Shown: one piece after another, positions 19,401-27,049 of the stretch
How the letters are laid out: every line of letters starts with the position of its first letter
How positions within the stretch are numbered: the stretch's first letter is position 1
Assembly (NCBI GenBank): GCA_963729795.1
Contig: CAVSPC010000018.1
Span: 1 to 64,000 of the forward strand
Origin: CAWBBA01 sp963729795
GTDB taxonomy: Bacteria > Desulfobacterota > Desulfomonilia > Desulfomonilales > Desulfomonilaceae
Length of the DNA stretch: 64,000 bases
Reading direction: 5' to 3'
Notes under the pieces: generated by a model
What the model saw: only the letters and a program-made list of their open reading frames with translations
Database searches by the model: none
Told to the model about the DNA's origin: nothing
Position numbers and translations under genes: made by a program

Positions 19401-20186
19401 ATGGGCAAAAGAACAATAAATGGAAAGGAAATCTTGGCAGATATCAGGAGGGGTAAGACTAATGCTGGTATGATGGAGAAGTATGGGCTTTCGGAAAAGA
19501 GCCTGCAAAGCCTTTTAAGGAGGCTCTTGGCCAGAGGAGTATTGCAAAACTCTGAATTGGACAAAGAGACGTCTCTGCTCCAACCCAAGGCGGAAGATCC
19601 TGCTCACCGTGAGGTATTTCAACGTGAAGGCTCAGGATTGCGAAAAATCAAGGCCAAAAAGATCGCGGAAGATATACGTGCTAGAGTTTCGGATTTTGAG
19701 TTGATGTCCAAATATGGACTGTCTTCGGAGCAACTCGAAAAACTTTTGAGAAGGCTCGTGGAAGCAGGTACGCTAAGACAAGACGATATCAACGAAAGAG
19801 GCCTATTCTTTGACGATCCGGCTAACCGATCCAAAACTCGGCGGTATCCTAGAATATACCTTAGGGTGCCTCTTGAAATTGAAGATCTGGATACCGCTTC
19901 CAATAAGGGGCTCCTCACCGATCTCTCCGACGAGGGATTCCGAACCAGAGGTATTACGGCGGTTGTGGGGGAAGAAAAAAGTTTTCTGGTTTCTCTAAAG
20001 GAGGTTCGTAAAAGGGCGGTTAGACTTCGAGCCACATGCATATGGACTAAGCAGGATGGCGATGCAAAGCTTCTCAAAGAGGCCGGATTTAAAATACTTC
20101 ATATCTCAGAAAGTGATTTGCTTGAAATACGAAGGGTTGTAAATCTTCTGGGCTTTCGAGACCGCAATCCTTCACGGAAAAGATGA
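19401..20186 (+). CDS. Two HTH-like repeats plus PilZ domain
   Basis: About 261 residues. Repeat one is INGKEILADIRRGKTNAGMM onward (residues 5-55), repeat two IKAKKIAEDIRARVSDFELM onward (about 87-137). The PilZ domain follows with RRYPR (RxxxR) and TDLSDEGFR (DxSxxG), both cyclic-di-GMP ligand motifs. The start at 19401 places the first repeat right after MGKRT, as in the paralogues. It may be co-transcribed with 20284-21003, which lies 98 bases downstream. Probably a cytoplasmic effector; whether the repeats bind DNA is inferred from their HTH-like look. Confidence 0.75.
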   Translation: MGKRTINGKEILADIRRGKTNAGMMEKYGLSEKSLQSLLRRLLARGVLQNSELDKETSLLQPKAEDPAHREVFQREGSGLRKIKAKKIAEDIRARVSDFELMSKYGLSSEQLEKLLRRLVEAGTLRQDDINERGLFFDDPANRSKTRRYPRIYLRVPLEIEDLDTASNKGLLTDLSDEGFRTRGITAVVGEEKSFLVSLKEVRKRAVRLRATCIWTKQDGDAKLLKEAGFKILHISESDLLEIRRVVNLLGFRDRNPSRKR

Positions 20187-20283
20187 ATCAGGTCGCTCAT
20201 GGGGCCGACTCGGTTGAGATTTGTTTTCGCCCTGTCCCGAAGCGGTTCATGCTGTATCGGTTTTGACATCCATTGGAGAGGGA

Positions 20284-21003
20284 ATGTCCGGAAGTGAAAT
20301 ATCTTTGTGGGAAGTCCTCAAATTAATGAAATCGGGGGCGGACCATGCCAGGCTGAAGGAAAAATACAACCTCTCGGAAGAGGATCTTCAGGACCTGTAC
20401 AAACAGCTGGCGCGGACGGGTTTTCTGGAATGGAACGGTCATAACTTCATTGTAGCGGCAAAGCGTAGGATTGACACAAAGGAACTTGTTGCAGATATCC
20501 GGTCGAATCTAGCCGATGTGGAATTGATGGAAAAATACAAGCTGTCTTCAAGAGGGCTTCAGAGGGTTTTCGGCAAGCTGGTGAACTCTGGGGCAGTAAT
20601 GCCGGAGGACCTTGCTGGTAGGAATATTTCATACGATGACTCAGTCACACTGAGGAAGGTGCGTGGATCTATAAGAGCCCTTCCGATCTTGTCGATAGAT
20701 ATCTATGAAAAGAATAATCCACAGATAATGGGGCGAATCAGAGACTTGTCCGAAGTTGGAGTGGGTGTGAGGGGCCTTGAGGCAGAGGTTGGCGAATTGA
20801 AAAGCCTCATAGTAGTCCCTGATGAGTTTTTCGAAATTGAGCAGTTCTCATTCGAGGCCAAATGCCGCTGGTGTAGAACGGAAAGCGGAGGCAAGATTTT
20901 CAGGTCAGGCTTTGAGATCACTGACATTAAGGGGGACAGCCTCACAGGACTCCAGGAGCTACTGCAATTAATGACGTACCGTTTTTCAGATAACGATCTT
21001 TAG
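20284..21003 (+). CDS. Two HTH-like repeats plus PilZ domain
   Basis: 239 residues. The first repeat is divergent (LWEVLKLMKSGADHARLKEK onward), the second typical (IDTKELVADIRSNLADVELM onward). PilZ motifs are RGSIR (RxxxR) and RDLSEVGVG (DxSxxG). GGAGAGGGA lies just before the ATG at 20284; a longer frame begins 63 bases upstream without such a site. Between repeat and PilZ is ISYDDSVTLR, closely matching the end of the short paralogue at 24347-24577, which suggests that gene is a shortened version of this architecture. Confidence 0.75.
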   Translation: MSGSEISLWEVLKLMKSGADHARLKEKYNLSEEDLQDLYKQLARTGFLEWNGHNFIVAAKRRIDTKELVADIRSNLADVELMEKYKLSSRGLQRVFGKLVNSGAVMPEDLAGRNISYDDSVTLRKVRGSIRALPILSIDIYEKNNPQIMGRIRDLSEVGVGVRGLEAEVGELKSLIVVPDEFFEIEQFSFEAKCRWCRTESGGKIFRSGFEITDIKGDSLTGLQELLQLMTYRFSDNDL

Positions 21004-21091
21004 CGGAGATCAAAAAGGGAAGTATGAGACGGCCAGTTCTAACCATTTTACGGGACATTTTGGAATCTCTTTCAAAGTAACGGTGGGAAGG

Positions 21092-21652
21092 ATGGGGGGT
21101 AGGCGACAAATCAACGGGAAGGATTTTCTTTGCGATCTCCGATCAGGGATGGTACACTCGGAGCTGCAAGTAAAGTACAAACTTTCGGCTAAATCTCTTC
21201 ATACCGTTATCAAAAAGCTGGTGGAGTGCAATGCTATTACTCACTCTGAACTCCACGAATTGTCCTGCTTTTATAGGGAGAGAGTCGACAGCATCAACAG
21301 GCGAGCGTATGCGAGGGCTTACCTGGTCGTATATCTGCCCGTATATCATATTGGATCGGGTGCCATTGGTGCATTGAGGGACATATCGGAAACGGGGCTG
21401 CGTGTTGCAGGAATTGCGTCAAGCGTAGGGGAAGCCACTAAGTTTCAGATCCCCATAGACCTATTCATGCAGGCCGACCCGGTAATCATCAACGCCGAGT
21501 GTAAATGGGCCGAAATCAGGGGCAGGCACAGGAGATATCCTGTGGCTGGATTCAAGATAATAGATCTTTCAGAGAGGGATAGTCAGATCTTACGTGATTT
21601 CACCAAGTTTTTATTGCTCGGTGAATCAGGTGAATGGCACACGATCGGGTGA
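21092..21652 (+). CDS. HTH-like repeat plus PilZ domain protein
   Basis: 186 residues, the closest paralogue of 5026-5604 (RQINGKDFLCDLRSGMVHSE, QIPIDLFMQADPVI, end LLLGESGEW). PilZ motifs are RAYAR (RxxxR) and RDISETGLR (DxSxxG), more complete than in the paralogue. The ATG at 21092 aligns with the paralogue start; a GTG nine bases upstream is the alternative. The ISL3 element inserted with its duplicated target 4 bases after the stop, so the coding sequence was spared but the downstream end of the transcript changed. Confidence 0.75.
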   Translation: MGGRRQINGKDFLCDLRSGMVHSELQVKYKLSAKSLHTVIKKLVECNAITHSELHELSCFYRERVDSINRRAYARAYLVVYLPVYHIGSGAIGALRDISETGLRVAGIASSVGEATKFQIPIDLFMQADPVIINAECKWAEIRGRHRRYPVAGFKIIDLSERDSQILRDFTKFLLLGESGEWHTIG

Positions 21653-21664
21653 GAGAAGAAAATT

Positions 21665-22992
21665 GGCTCTTCGCTGTTGTGTGTGGGTAACGTCATTTTG
21701 TAGTGTGTTGCGGACGCCTTCGTTCTTTGATATCGGGTATCGTCCAGGAGGAACTCCCGATGCAAGATACCGACCTTTTTCAGATGGCCCTTGGCTTGTT
21801 TCCACCATGGTTGGTGGAGCGTTGTACGTTTGACCCTAAAGAGAAGCAGCTCGACGTCTTCATCGATTTCTCCAGGGGTGGCGAGTTCCCTTGCCCCGAA
21901 TGCGGACATCCCGGTTGTAAGGCGTACGACACGCTGAACAAGGTCTGGCGGCACCTGAATTTCTTCCAGCACGTTACCTACCTCCACGTTCGTACCCCTC
22001 GGGTGGAGTGTCCAGAGTGTGGGATAAGACAGGTGCCGCTGCCCTGGGCCAGAGAGGGCAGCGGGTTCACGTTGCTCTTTGAGGCTTTCATCATGGCCAT
22101 GGCCAAAGAGATGCCGGTCAATGCCATCGCTCGACTCGTAGGGGAACACGACACCCGTATTTGGCGAATCCTCCACCACTACGTGGAAGAAGCCCGGAGC
22201 GAACAGGACTACTCCCATGTCTGCACGGTTGGAATGGACGAGACTTCCAGCAAACGGGGCCATAACTACATCACGGTGTTCGTGGACATGGCCAAGTCGA
22301 AGGTCCTCTTCGCCACCACGGGCAAAGACGCAGCAACATTGACGGCGTTCAAAGAAGACCTGGAGGCGCACGCAGGCGCAGCTGAGAACATAAAACAGGC
22401 CTGTTGCGACATGTCCCCGGCATTTATCCGCGGCATCGAGGATACGTTCGAGAATGCTACGATAACCTTTGACAAATTCCACATCCTGAAGGTCATCAAC
22501 GAAGCACTGGACGAGGTCCGACGCATGGAGCAGAAGACACGACCGGAACTCAAGAAGACCCGTTTCGCTTGGCTGAAGAACCCTCAGAACTTGACGGTCA
22601 AGCAGCGAGGCATCATCGAAGACCTGAACGTGCCGAAGCTGAATCTCAAGACTGCCAAGGGCTATCAGATCAAACTCACCTTTCAGGAGCTGTATGAACA
22701 GACCAGAGAGCAAGCAGAAGAGTTCCTCAAGCGGTGGTACTTCTGGGCCACGCACAGCCGTCTCCAACCCATGATCGCAGCGGCCCGGACCATCAAGCGC
22801 CACTGGGACGGAGTCCTCGGCTGGTTTGAGTCGGGAATCACCAACGGGGTGCTCGAAGGTATCAACAGCCTGATACAGGCCGCCAAGGCAAAGGCCAGAG
22901 GCTACAGGTCAACCAGAAATCTGATCACTATTGTTTACCTCATCGCCGGAAAGCTAAATCTTGCTGTTACCCACACACAATAGCGAAGAGCC
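21665..22992 (+). mobile_element. Complete ISL3-family insertion sequence
   Basis: Terminal inverted repeats of 27 bases with one mismatch (21665-21691, starting GGCTCTTCGCT, and 22966-22992) are flanked by an exact 8-base direct repeat AGAAAATT (21657-21664 and 22993-23000). The 8-base duplication and length of 1328 bases fit ISL3. The single transposase gene is intact, so this is probably a recent and potentially active insertion. Confidence 0.93.
21760..22983 (+). CDS. ISL3-family transposase
   Basis: 407 residues. An N-terminal zinc-binding region (CPECGHPGCKAYD and CPECGIRQVPLPW) is followed by an HTH and the ISL3 DDE core: VGMDETSSKRGHNYITVFVD (first Asp), CCDMSPAFIRGI (second Asp) and SGITNGVLEGINSLIQAAK (Glu). 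AGGAGGAACTCCCG precedes the ATG at 21760. The gene ends inside the right terminal repeat, as is common for compact IS elements. Confidence 0.93.
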   Translation: MQDTDLFQMALGLFPPWLVERCTFDPKEKQLDVFIDFSRGGEFPCPECGHPGCKAYDTLNKVWRHLNFFQHVTYLHVRTPRVECPECGIRQVPLPWAREGSGFTLLFEAFIMAMAKEMPVNAIARLVGEHDTRIWRILHHYVEEARSEQDYSHVCTVGMDETSSKRGHNYITVFVDMAKSKVLFATTGKDAATLTAFKEDLEAHAGAAENIKQACCDMSPAFIRGIEDTFENATITFDKFHILKVINEALDEVRRMEQKTRPELKKTRFAWLKNPQNLTVKQRGIIEDLNVPKLNLKTAKGYQIKLTFQELYEQTREQAEEFLKRWYFWATHSRLQPMIAAARTIKRHWDGVLGWFESGITNGVLEGINSLIQAAKAKARGYRSTRNLITIVYLIAGKLNLAVTHTQ

Positions 22993-23159
22993 AGAAAATT
23001 GCATCTTGTGCGTTACATACAGCACATCTCTGCTCTTATCGGGATCTTGCAGGCGTTTTACAGATGTATTAAACGATGAAAAAGGGATTGCCCGAGGCTT
23101 CCATGATCAGCCTCGTCTTGAGCCTAGGAGTCGAAGGCGAAGGCTCACAAGGATTCGGG

Positions 23160-23816
23160 ATGGCTATGAAGCACCAAATTATTTGGAAGGCGATTGTCAA
23201 AGACATTGCCAGCGGACTGACTCACCAGGAGCTCACCCGAAAGTACAGTTTGTCTGGCGCTCAGCTCCGATCGGTATTGAAGCAGCTTGCCAAACTTCGC
23301 GATAGAAGAATTCAAACGTTAGTCGACGATCTCCGATCAGGAATGGCTCGTTCAGAGCTCATGAAAAAATATCATCTTTCTACGGAAGGCTTTGCAAGAA
23401 CCCTCAAATTGCTCGGTGAGGCAAAAGCTATCAGTCCGTACGAATTGGAGGCTTTTAGGTCTTTCAGTGACGGACAGGGAACCCCTGAATTAAGGGAGCA
23501 TTCGGTGGGTAAAAAGACGATCAAAGCAAAGGAACTTCTGGCCGACATTAAGGCGGGGTTGGACGATGAGGGACTGATGAAGAAATATGGCTTTTCCAGG
23601 GGAAGAATTCTTAAGGTCATGAACAGGCTTATCTGGCAGGGCCTTATGACACCCTCTGAGCTTGCCGAGCGCAGATCTCTGGCCAAGACGGTTTATATGC
23701 CTGTCTTCGAGTGTCGATCCTGTGGCCACGTACAGTTTGAGGAAATGGAGAAATGTCCGGGGTGTGGTAAACGCATGAGGCCATCGAGAGGAGAAAAGTC
23801 GGATTTTAGTTTTTAG
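23160..23816 (+). CDS. Three HTH-like repeats plus zinc ribbon
   Basis: About 218 residues: repeat one (IVKDIASGLTHQELTRKYSL), repeat two (LVDDLRSGMARSELMKKYHL), repeat three (KELLADIKAGLDDEGLMKKY), then a zinc ribbon with CRSCGHVQF and CPGCGKRM. It has the layout of 4609-4932 with extra repeats. Repeat two lacks the usual lead-in and repeat one lacks the tail, as if the array grew by uneven duplication. AAGGATTCGGG precedes the chosen ATG at 23160; an ATG at 23076 would add 28 residues with a poorer site. The HU/IHF gene begins 14 bases downstream, so the two are probably one transcript. Confidence 0.7.
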   Translation: MAMKHQIIWKAIVKDIASGLTHQELTRKYSLSGAQLRSVLKQLAKLRDRRIQTLVDDLRSGMARSELMKKYHLSTEGFARTLKLLGEAKAISPYELEAFRSFSDGQGTPELREHSVGKKTIKAKELLADIKAGLDDEGLMKKYGFSRGRILKVMNRLIWQGLMTPSELAERRSLAKTVYMPVFECRSCGHVQFEEMEKCPGCGKRMRPSRGEKSDFSF

Positions 23817-23830
23817 TTGGGGAGGTTGTC

Positions 23831-24121
23831 ATGACAATTACCAAGGCACACATAGCAAAGAAAATAGCTGATGATTGCGGTTTCCTGAAGGGGGACGCGG
23901 ACGAGATTTTAGAGAAGCTGCTCGCAATAATGAAAGCAAACCTTGCCGGCGGGGAAGAGGTTATGATCTCCCGCTTTGGGAAATGGTCTGTGAAGTCTAA
24001 GCGGGCCCGGACAGGTAGGAACCCTAAGACTGGAGAGCCCATGGTGTTAACTGCCCGGAGAGTGGTGACCTGGAAGTATTCACCCGTGTTGAAGAAGGAG
24101 GTGAACAAGGCGGTACGATGA
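23831..24121 (+). CDS. HU/IHF-family DNA-bending protein
   Basis: 96 residues. The family signature GRNPKTGEPM lies in the beta-arm, and the length and N-terminal pattern (MTITKAHIAKKIADDCGFLK) resemble IHF-alpha more than HU. It bends DNA and may help transposition, integration or transcription here. GGGGAGGTTGTC precedes the ATG. Its position right after a member of the HTH-like repeat family suggests joint expression. Whether it is the housekeeping copy cannot be told. Confidence 0.93.
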   Translation: MTITKAHIAKKIADDCGFLKGDADEILEKLLAIMKANLAGGEEVMISRFGKWSVKSKRARTGRNPKTGEPMVLTARRVVTWKYSPVLKKEVNKAVR

Positions 24122-24171
24122 AGTTCTGACAACCCTGCGAGATTTTGGGCAATCAGAGGGTTTGTAGTGCG

Positions 24172-24216
24172 ATGCGGAAGGTGAAGGCAAAGGATGTCGC
24201 ACGAGACGTCCGATAG
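24172..24216 (+). pseudogene. Remnant of an HTH-like repeat gene
   Basis: Fifteen codons, MRKVKAKDVARDVR then a stop, matching the beginning of the local repeat unit (compare IKAKKIAEDIR). The reading frame then breaks down, with no clear continuation before 24347. Best seen as a decayed further member of the family; too short to be sure. Confidence 0.35.
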
Positions 24217-24346
24217 CCAGGAGACTCGGCCGTTTGTCGAGGCCGAGAAGGCTATAAAAGAGCTAAATTGGTCCCAGAATTCGGACTAACTCGAAATCCT
24301 TGGTTCGACGATTGATGAACTTCGAGTAAACATAGGGGGACTGATT

Positions 24347-24577
24347 ATGGCGACGAAGCGAACGATCAAGGCCGAAGAGATTGTTAAGGACATACGATCC
24401 CGTATGACGGATAACCAGCTTATGGCAAAGTACGCACTATCTCAGCGGGACCTCGAAAGCGTTATGAAAAAGCTTCTTGAAGCCAAACTCATAACAGCCT
24501 CCGAGTTTAATTGGCGTCCACTGGAATATGACGACACTGTATCATTGGATCTTGACTCGCTGGACAGTAAGGATTGA
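24347..24577 (+). CDS. Single HTH-like repeat protein
   Basis: 76 residues: one repeat (IKAEEIVKDIRSRMTDNQLM onward, residues 6-56) and a short acidic tail LEYDDTVSLDLDSLDSKD. The tail matches the linker before the PilZ domain in 20284-21003, so this gene looks like that architecture without its PilZ half. GGGGGACTGATT lies before the ATG. Possibly a free competitor or partner of the longer paralogues; this is inference. Confidence 0.65.
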   Translation: MATKRTIKAEEIVKDIRSRMTDNQLMAKYALSQRDLESVMKKLLEAKLITASEFNWRPLEYDDTVSLDLDSLDSKD

Positions 24578-24599
24578 TGCTCTCCAATACCGAGCGATT

Positions 24600-24638
24600 T
24601 TGATATTTCGGCACCGATTCCCCTTATCAAAATATCAA
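24600..24638 (+). terminator. Possible terminator hairpin
   Basis: TTGATATTT (24600-24608) pairs perfectly with AAATATCAA (24630-24638) across a 21-base loop, 22 bases after the stop of 24347-24577. AT-rich with no following T-run, so only a weak candidate. Confidence 0.3.
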
Positions 24639-24786
24639 CCTGCGGCTGTGTGGTTCTGAAAACCCGACAGACCGGCACGGAATCTTTACCGTGAGATTCT
24701 TGGAATAGATTTGGCATTAGGCATTACCTGATGGTAAAGTAAATGTCTTCCCCTTTTAAGGACAAAAGGCTTGAGGCAATAGATCG

Positions 24787-24960
24787 TTGTCCGGAATTCC
24801 AGTTGAAGATTTGCGGAAAAGAAAGAAGCGATCTAAATTCGCCCTCCGTGCCATGCGAGAAATTGAAAACCAAAAGCGGGGCAGTTCATTCTTGTGGTGG
24901 TTGTTAGGGGCTGGCCTGATCATCGTCATTCTCATACTGTTAATAAGAATTTGCTTTTAG
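24787..24960 (+). CDS. Possible small tail-anchored membrane protein
   Basis: 57 residues if the TTG at 24787 is used, or 35 from the ATG at 24853. A basic stretch (DLRKRKKRSKF) is followed by a C-terminal hydrophobic span (FLWWLLGAGLIIVILILLIR). Ribosome binding sites are weak for both starts. The strong hydrophobic tail and charge pattern make it more than noise, but the call is tentative. Confidence 0.35.
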   Translation: MSGIPVEDLRKRKKRSKFALRAMREIENQKRGSSFLWWLLGAGLIIVILILLIRICF

Positions 24961-24975
24961 AACCAGGACTTTGAC

Positions 24976-25017
24976 GCTCTCCAGAATTGACCCACCAGTG
25001 CTGTGGAAAACTGACCC
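24976..25017 (-). repeat. Isolated IS21-type terminal repeats
   Basis: GCTCTCCAGAATTGACCC (24976-24993) matches the reverse complement of the IS21 end repeat at 3193 at 15 of 18 positions, and a second TGACCC ends at 25017, exactly 24 bases on, as in the complete end at 3169-3210. The interior of an IS21 should follow on the right, but an integrase fragment begins within 11 bases. This looks like a left-over end after deletion. Confidence 0.6.
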
Positions 25018-25027
25018 ACCTGATTGA

Positions 25028-25297
25028 GTGCTCGCCAATGCCATAGTTGGTCACGGGCCAGCCAGACCCATTGAGGATCGGTACATAAGAGTCTCAGACG
25101 AGGATCTCTTGAAGGCGGTTGATTCAATGTCCTTTGACTACGGCGTTGAAGAGTTGGACTTCGTGGAAGAGTCCCATGAAAAGGGCGGAAATGAAAAAGG
25201 GACGAAAAGCATACGAAAAATGTCTCCTATGAAGAAGATGGTCGCGCTTTTGCAGCAAACGCCCCTTGACAATGTTCGCAGCAGAAGCGTATTGTAG
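25028..25297 (+). pseudogene. C-terminal remnant of a tyrosine recombinase
   Basis: Begins at the box-II end (IVGHGPARPIEDRYIRVSDE) with the catalytic Tyr in DRYIRV and continues DLLKAVDSMSFDYG, closely parallel to the end of the intact integrase at 25405-26640 (ILGHWSKQRSVTERYGRVGE, HAIDRMTFDHG). Everything upstream of the last His is missing, replaced by the IS21-type end. It stops 8 bases before tRNA-Val, on the opposite side from the intact integrase, so a second element once sat at this tRNA. Confidence 0.8.
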
Positions 25298-25305
25298 GAG
25301 TCACT

Positions 25306-25380
25306 GGGCGGGTAGCTCAGGGGGAGAGCACTGCCTTCACACGGCAGGGGTCGGAGGTTCAAATCCTCTCCCGCCTACCA
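25306..25380 (+). tRNA. tRNA-Val (anticodon CAC)
   Basis: 75 bases including an encoded CCA. The acceptor stem GGGCGGG pairs with CCCGCCT (one G-U), the D arm has GCTC/GAGC, the anticodon stem CTGCC/GGCAG encloses TTCACAC, and the T arm has TTCAAAT. It is flanked by an integrase remnant on one side and an intact convergent integrase on the other, so it is very probably an attachment site. Confidence 0.95.
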
Positions 25381-25404
25381 GAAAAAACAAAGACTTAGGT
25401 CACG

Positions 25405-26640
25405 TTACCCCGTGGCCTTTTTCTTTTTCGGAACGGTTTTGATCACATTTTGATCACGTCTCGCTGTTGACCGGCTATCCGTGGACACGCATATCTCCGT
25501 GTTCCCGTGATCGAAGGTCATCCGGTCTATTGCGTGCAGGAGTTCCTGCTCACCCACCCGACCGTAACGTTCGGTCACCGACCTTTGCTTAGACCAATGC
25601 CCCAGAATCGTCTCTCGTATCTCGGGGTCCATTCCCGAGCGCCTGGCATTGGTCTTCCAGGTGTGGCGAAGATCATGGAAATGAGGAAACGGCTTCTCAA
25701 AAAGGCTTGCATCCTTCAGAGCCGTGCACGCCCTGGGCCAGGGATTCTTGAAGGTATCCTTGCCCAGCTCTCGCAGCTCCCGACCGTCCCGCACCATAAA
25801 AACCTTTTCAGAAGTCAAACTGGGCAGTCTCAGCGCCGCCTTGAGATAAGGCACAAGTTCACGATGAATCGGCACTCTCTTCCAGTGGGCCTCTTTTGTA
25901 TCGGGGGGAGCCAGCGTTATCATTCGTTGCCCAAGGTTGATCTGCTTTCGAGTTAGGCCCAAAATCTCCCCACGTCTCATGCCTGTGTAGTAGGCTGTCC
26001 AAATGACAAGCTGATACCACTCCGGACACTTGTCGGCAATCAGGTGGACATCATGCAACGAAAGATAGACTTGCCTCTCCCCCGATTTTTCACTCAGCCT
26101 CTTGACAAGACGAACAGGGTTAGTCTCCACATGCTGAAGCTCAATGAGCACTGAGAAGATCTTGGAGAGCGTAGACAGTTCCCTGTTGATGGTTGCCGGA
26201 GCAGCCCCTTCGTTCAAACGTTCGATTTGATAGGTCTTTAGATCAGGGACCCATATCGACTTGATGGGCTTGTCCTTACCCAACTTCTCCACGAGATGAA
26301 CGAGTGCGTACTCGTAACGTGGCTTTGCCTTGCTTGCCTTGATTTCTGGATAGTTCTGAAAAATATCGACGGCTTTCCAGACGGTTGTTTCTTCCCGCAC
26401 AGGCTCTCGTGGAGCAAGATCGGGGGGAAGTTCCCACCCTTGATTACGAAACAACCTTACACACACTTCTCGGGCTGCGGCATTCAAAGATCGGTAATCG
26501 CTCGACCTGCAGGCCGTTAAGACGCTCATTTCGATATTCCTTGCTTCCGATTTCGACCCTGCAGATGTCCTCACGTTTATCAGCTCCCCAAAAGGCCGAA
26601 TCCGCAGATAGTACGTCTTTCCTCGTTTCAGGGTTGACAT
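25405..26640 (-). CDS. Tyrosine recombinase (integrase) facing tRNA-Val
   Basis: 411 residues. N-terminal SAM-like DNA-binding region (residues about 60-170), then the catalytic domain with Arg in YYTGMRRGEILGL, HFHDLRHTWK (HxxR), ILGHWS (His) and Tyr in ERYGRV. The gene ends 24 bases from the tRNA 3' end and reads towards it, the standard arrangement for an element integrated at a tRNA 3' end, so the element should extend to the right from 25381. AAAGGAGATACG precedes the ATG at 26640. It overlaps the excisionase-like gene by 13 bases. No copy of the tRNA 3' end was found by eye further right, so the other boundary is unknown. Confidence 0.93.
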   Translation of the reverse strand: MSTLKRGKTYYLRIRPFGELINVRTSAGSKSEARNIEMSVLTACRSSDYRSLNAAAREVCVRLFRNQGWELPPDLAPREPVREETTVWKAVDIFQNYPEIKASKAKPRYEYALVHLVEKLGKDKPIKSIWVPDLKTYQIERLNEGAAPATINRELSTLSKIFSVLIELQHVETNPVRLVKRLSEKSGERQVYLSLHDVHLIADKCPEWYQLVIWTAYYTGMRRGEILGLTRKQINLGQRMITLAPPDTKEAHWKRVPIHRELVPYLKAALRLPSLTSEKVFMVRDGRELRELGKDTFKNPWPRACTALKDASLFEKPFPHFHDLRHTWKTNARRSGMDPEIRETILGHWSKQRSVTERYGRVGEQELLHAIDRMTFDHGNTEICVSTDSRSTARRDQNVIKTVPKKKKATG

Positions 26641-26966
26641 AACGAACGTATCTCCTTTAAGAGACCCGTTCCAGATACCCTAATCGATTTCTCACCTCCT
26701 TTCTCGGGAGGCGATTGTATCGGCCTGGGGTCTTTCTTGTCAACGCTTACTGATGTGCTATGGGAGCGGATATACTCTTGGACTTGCTCGGGGGTGAACC
26801 GGCGTTCCCGCGACGTGACCTGGACGCAAGAGAGCCTCTTCTCACGGACGAGCTTATGCACGGTTTTGACGCTAACTTGGAGCAACCCTGCCACTTCCTG
26901 CGGACTCAGGAGGCATTCCAGGTTTACGTCTCTCTGGTCAAACGCAACTGTGGCGCGGGGGTTCAT
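26628..26966 (-). CDS. Excisionase-like HTH protein
   Basis: 112 residues. LLSPQEVAGLLQVSVKTVHK then FTPEQVQEYIRS is the MerR-like HTH of the excisionase/AlpA type (HTH_17). The C-terminal 40 residues are polar and probably disordered. It overlaps the start of the integrase gene, so the two are coupled, as is usual for xis-int pairs. AAAGGAACGGACCT precedes the ATG. It probably directs excision or controls the integrase promoter. Confidence 0.8.
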   Translation of the reverse strand: MNPRATVAFDQRDVNLECLLSPQEVAGLLQVSVKTVHKLVREKRLSCVQVTSRERRFTPEQVQEYIRSHSTSVSVDKKDPRPIQSPPEKGGEKSIRVSGTGLLKEIRSLCQP

Positions 26967-27049
26967 AGGTCCGTTCCTTTGGAATTTGGTCTCGCCCTAA
27001 TGCTCGTGAATAGTGCGAGATCTCATCACCGTGTCACCTATAGAAGTGA

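Noticed and set aside
21583..22803. 406-codon open frame on the minus strand
   Set aside because: It is antisense to the ISL3 transposase, which has all catalytic motifs, a strong ribosome site and defined IS ends.
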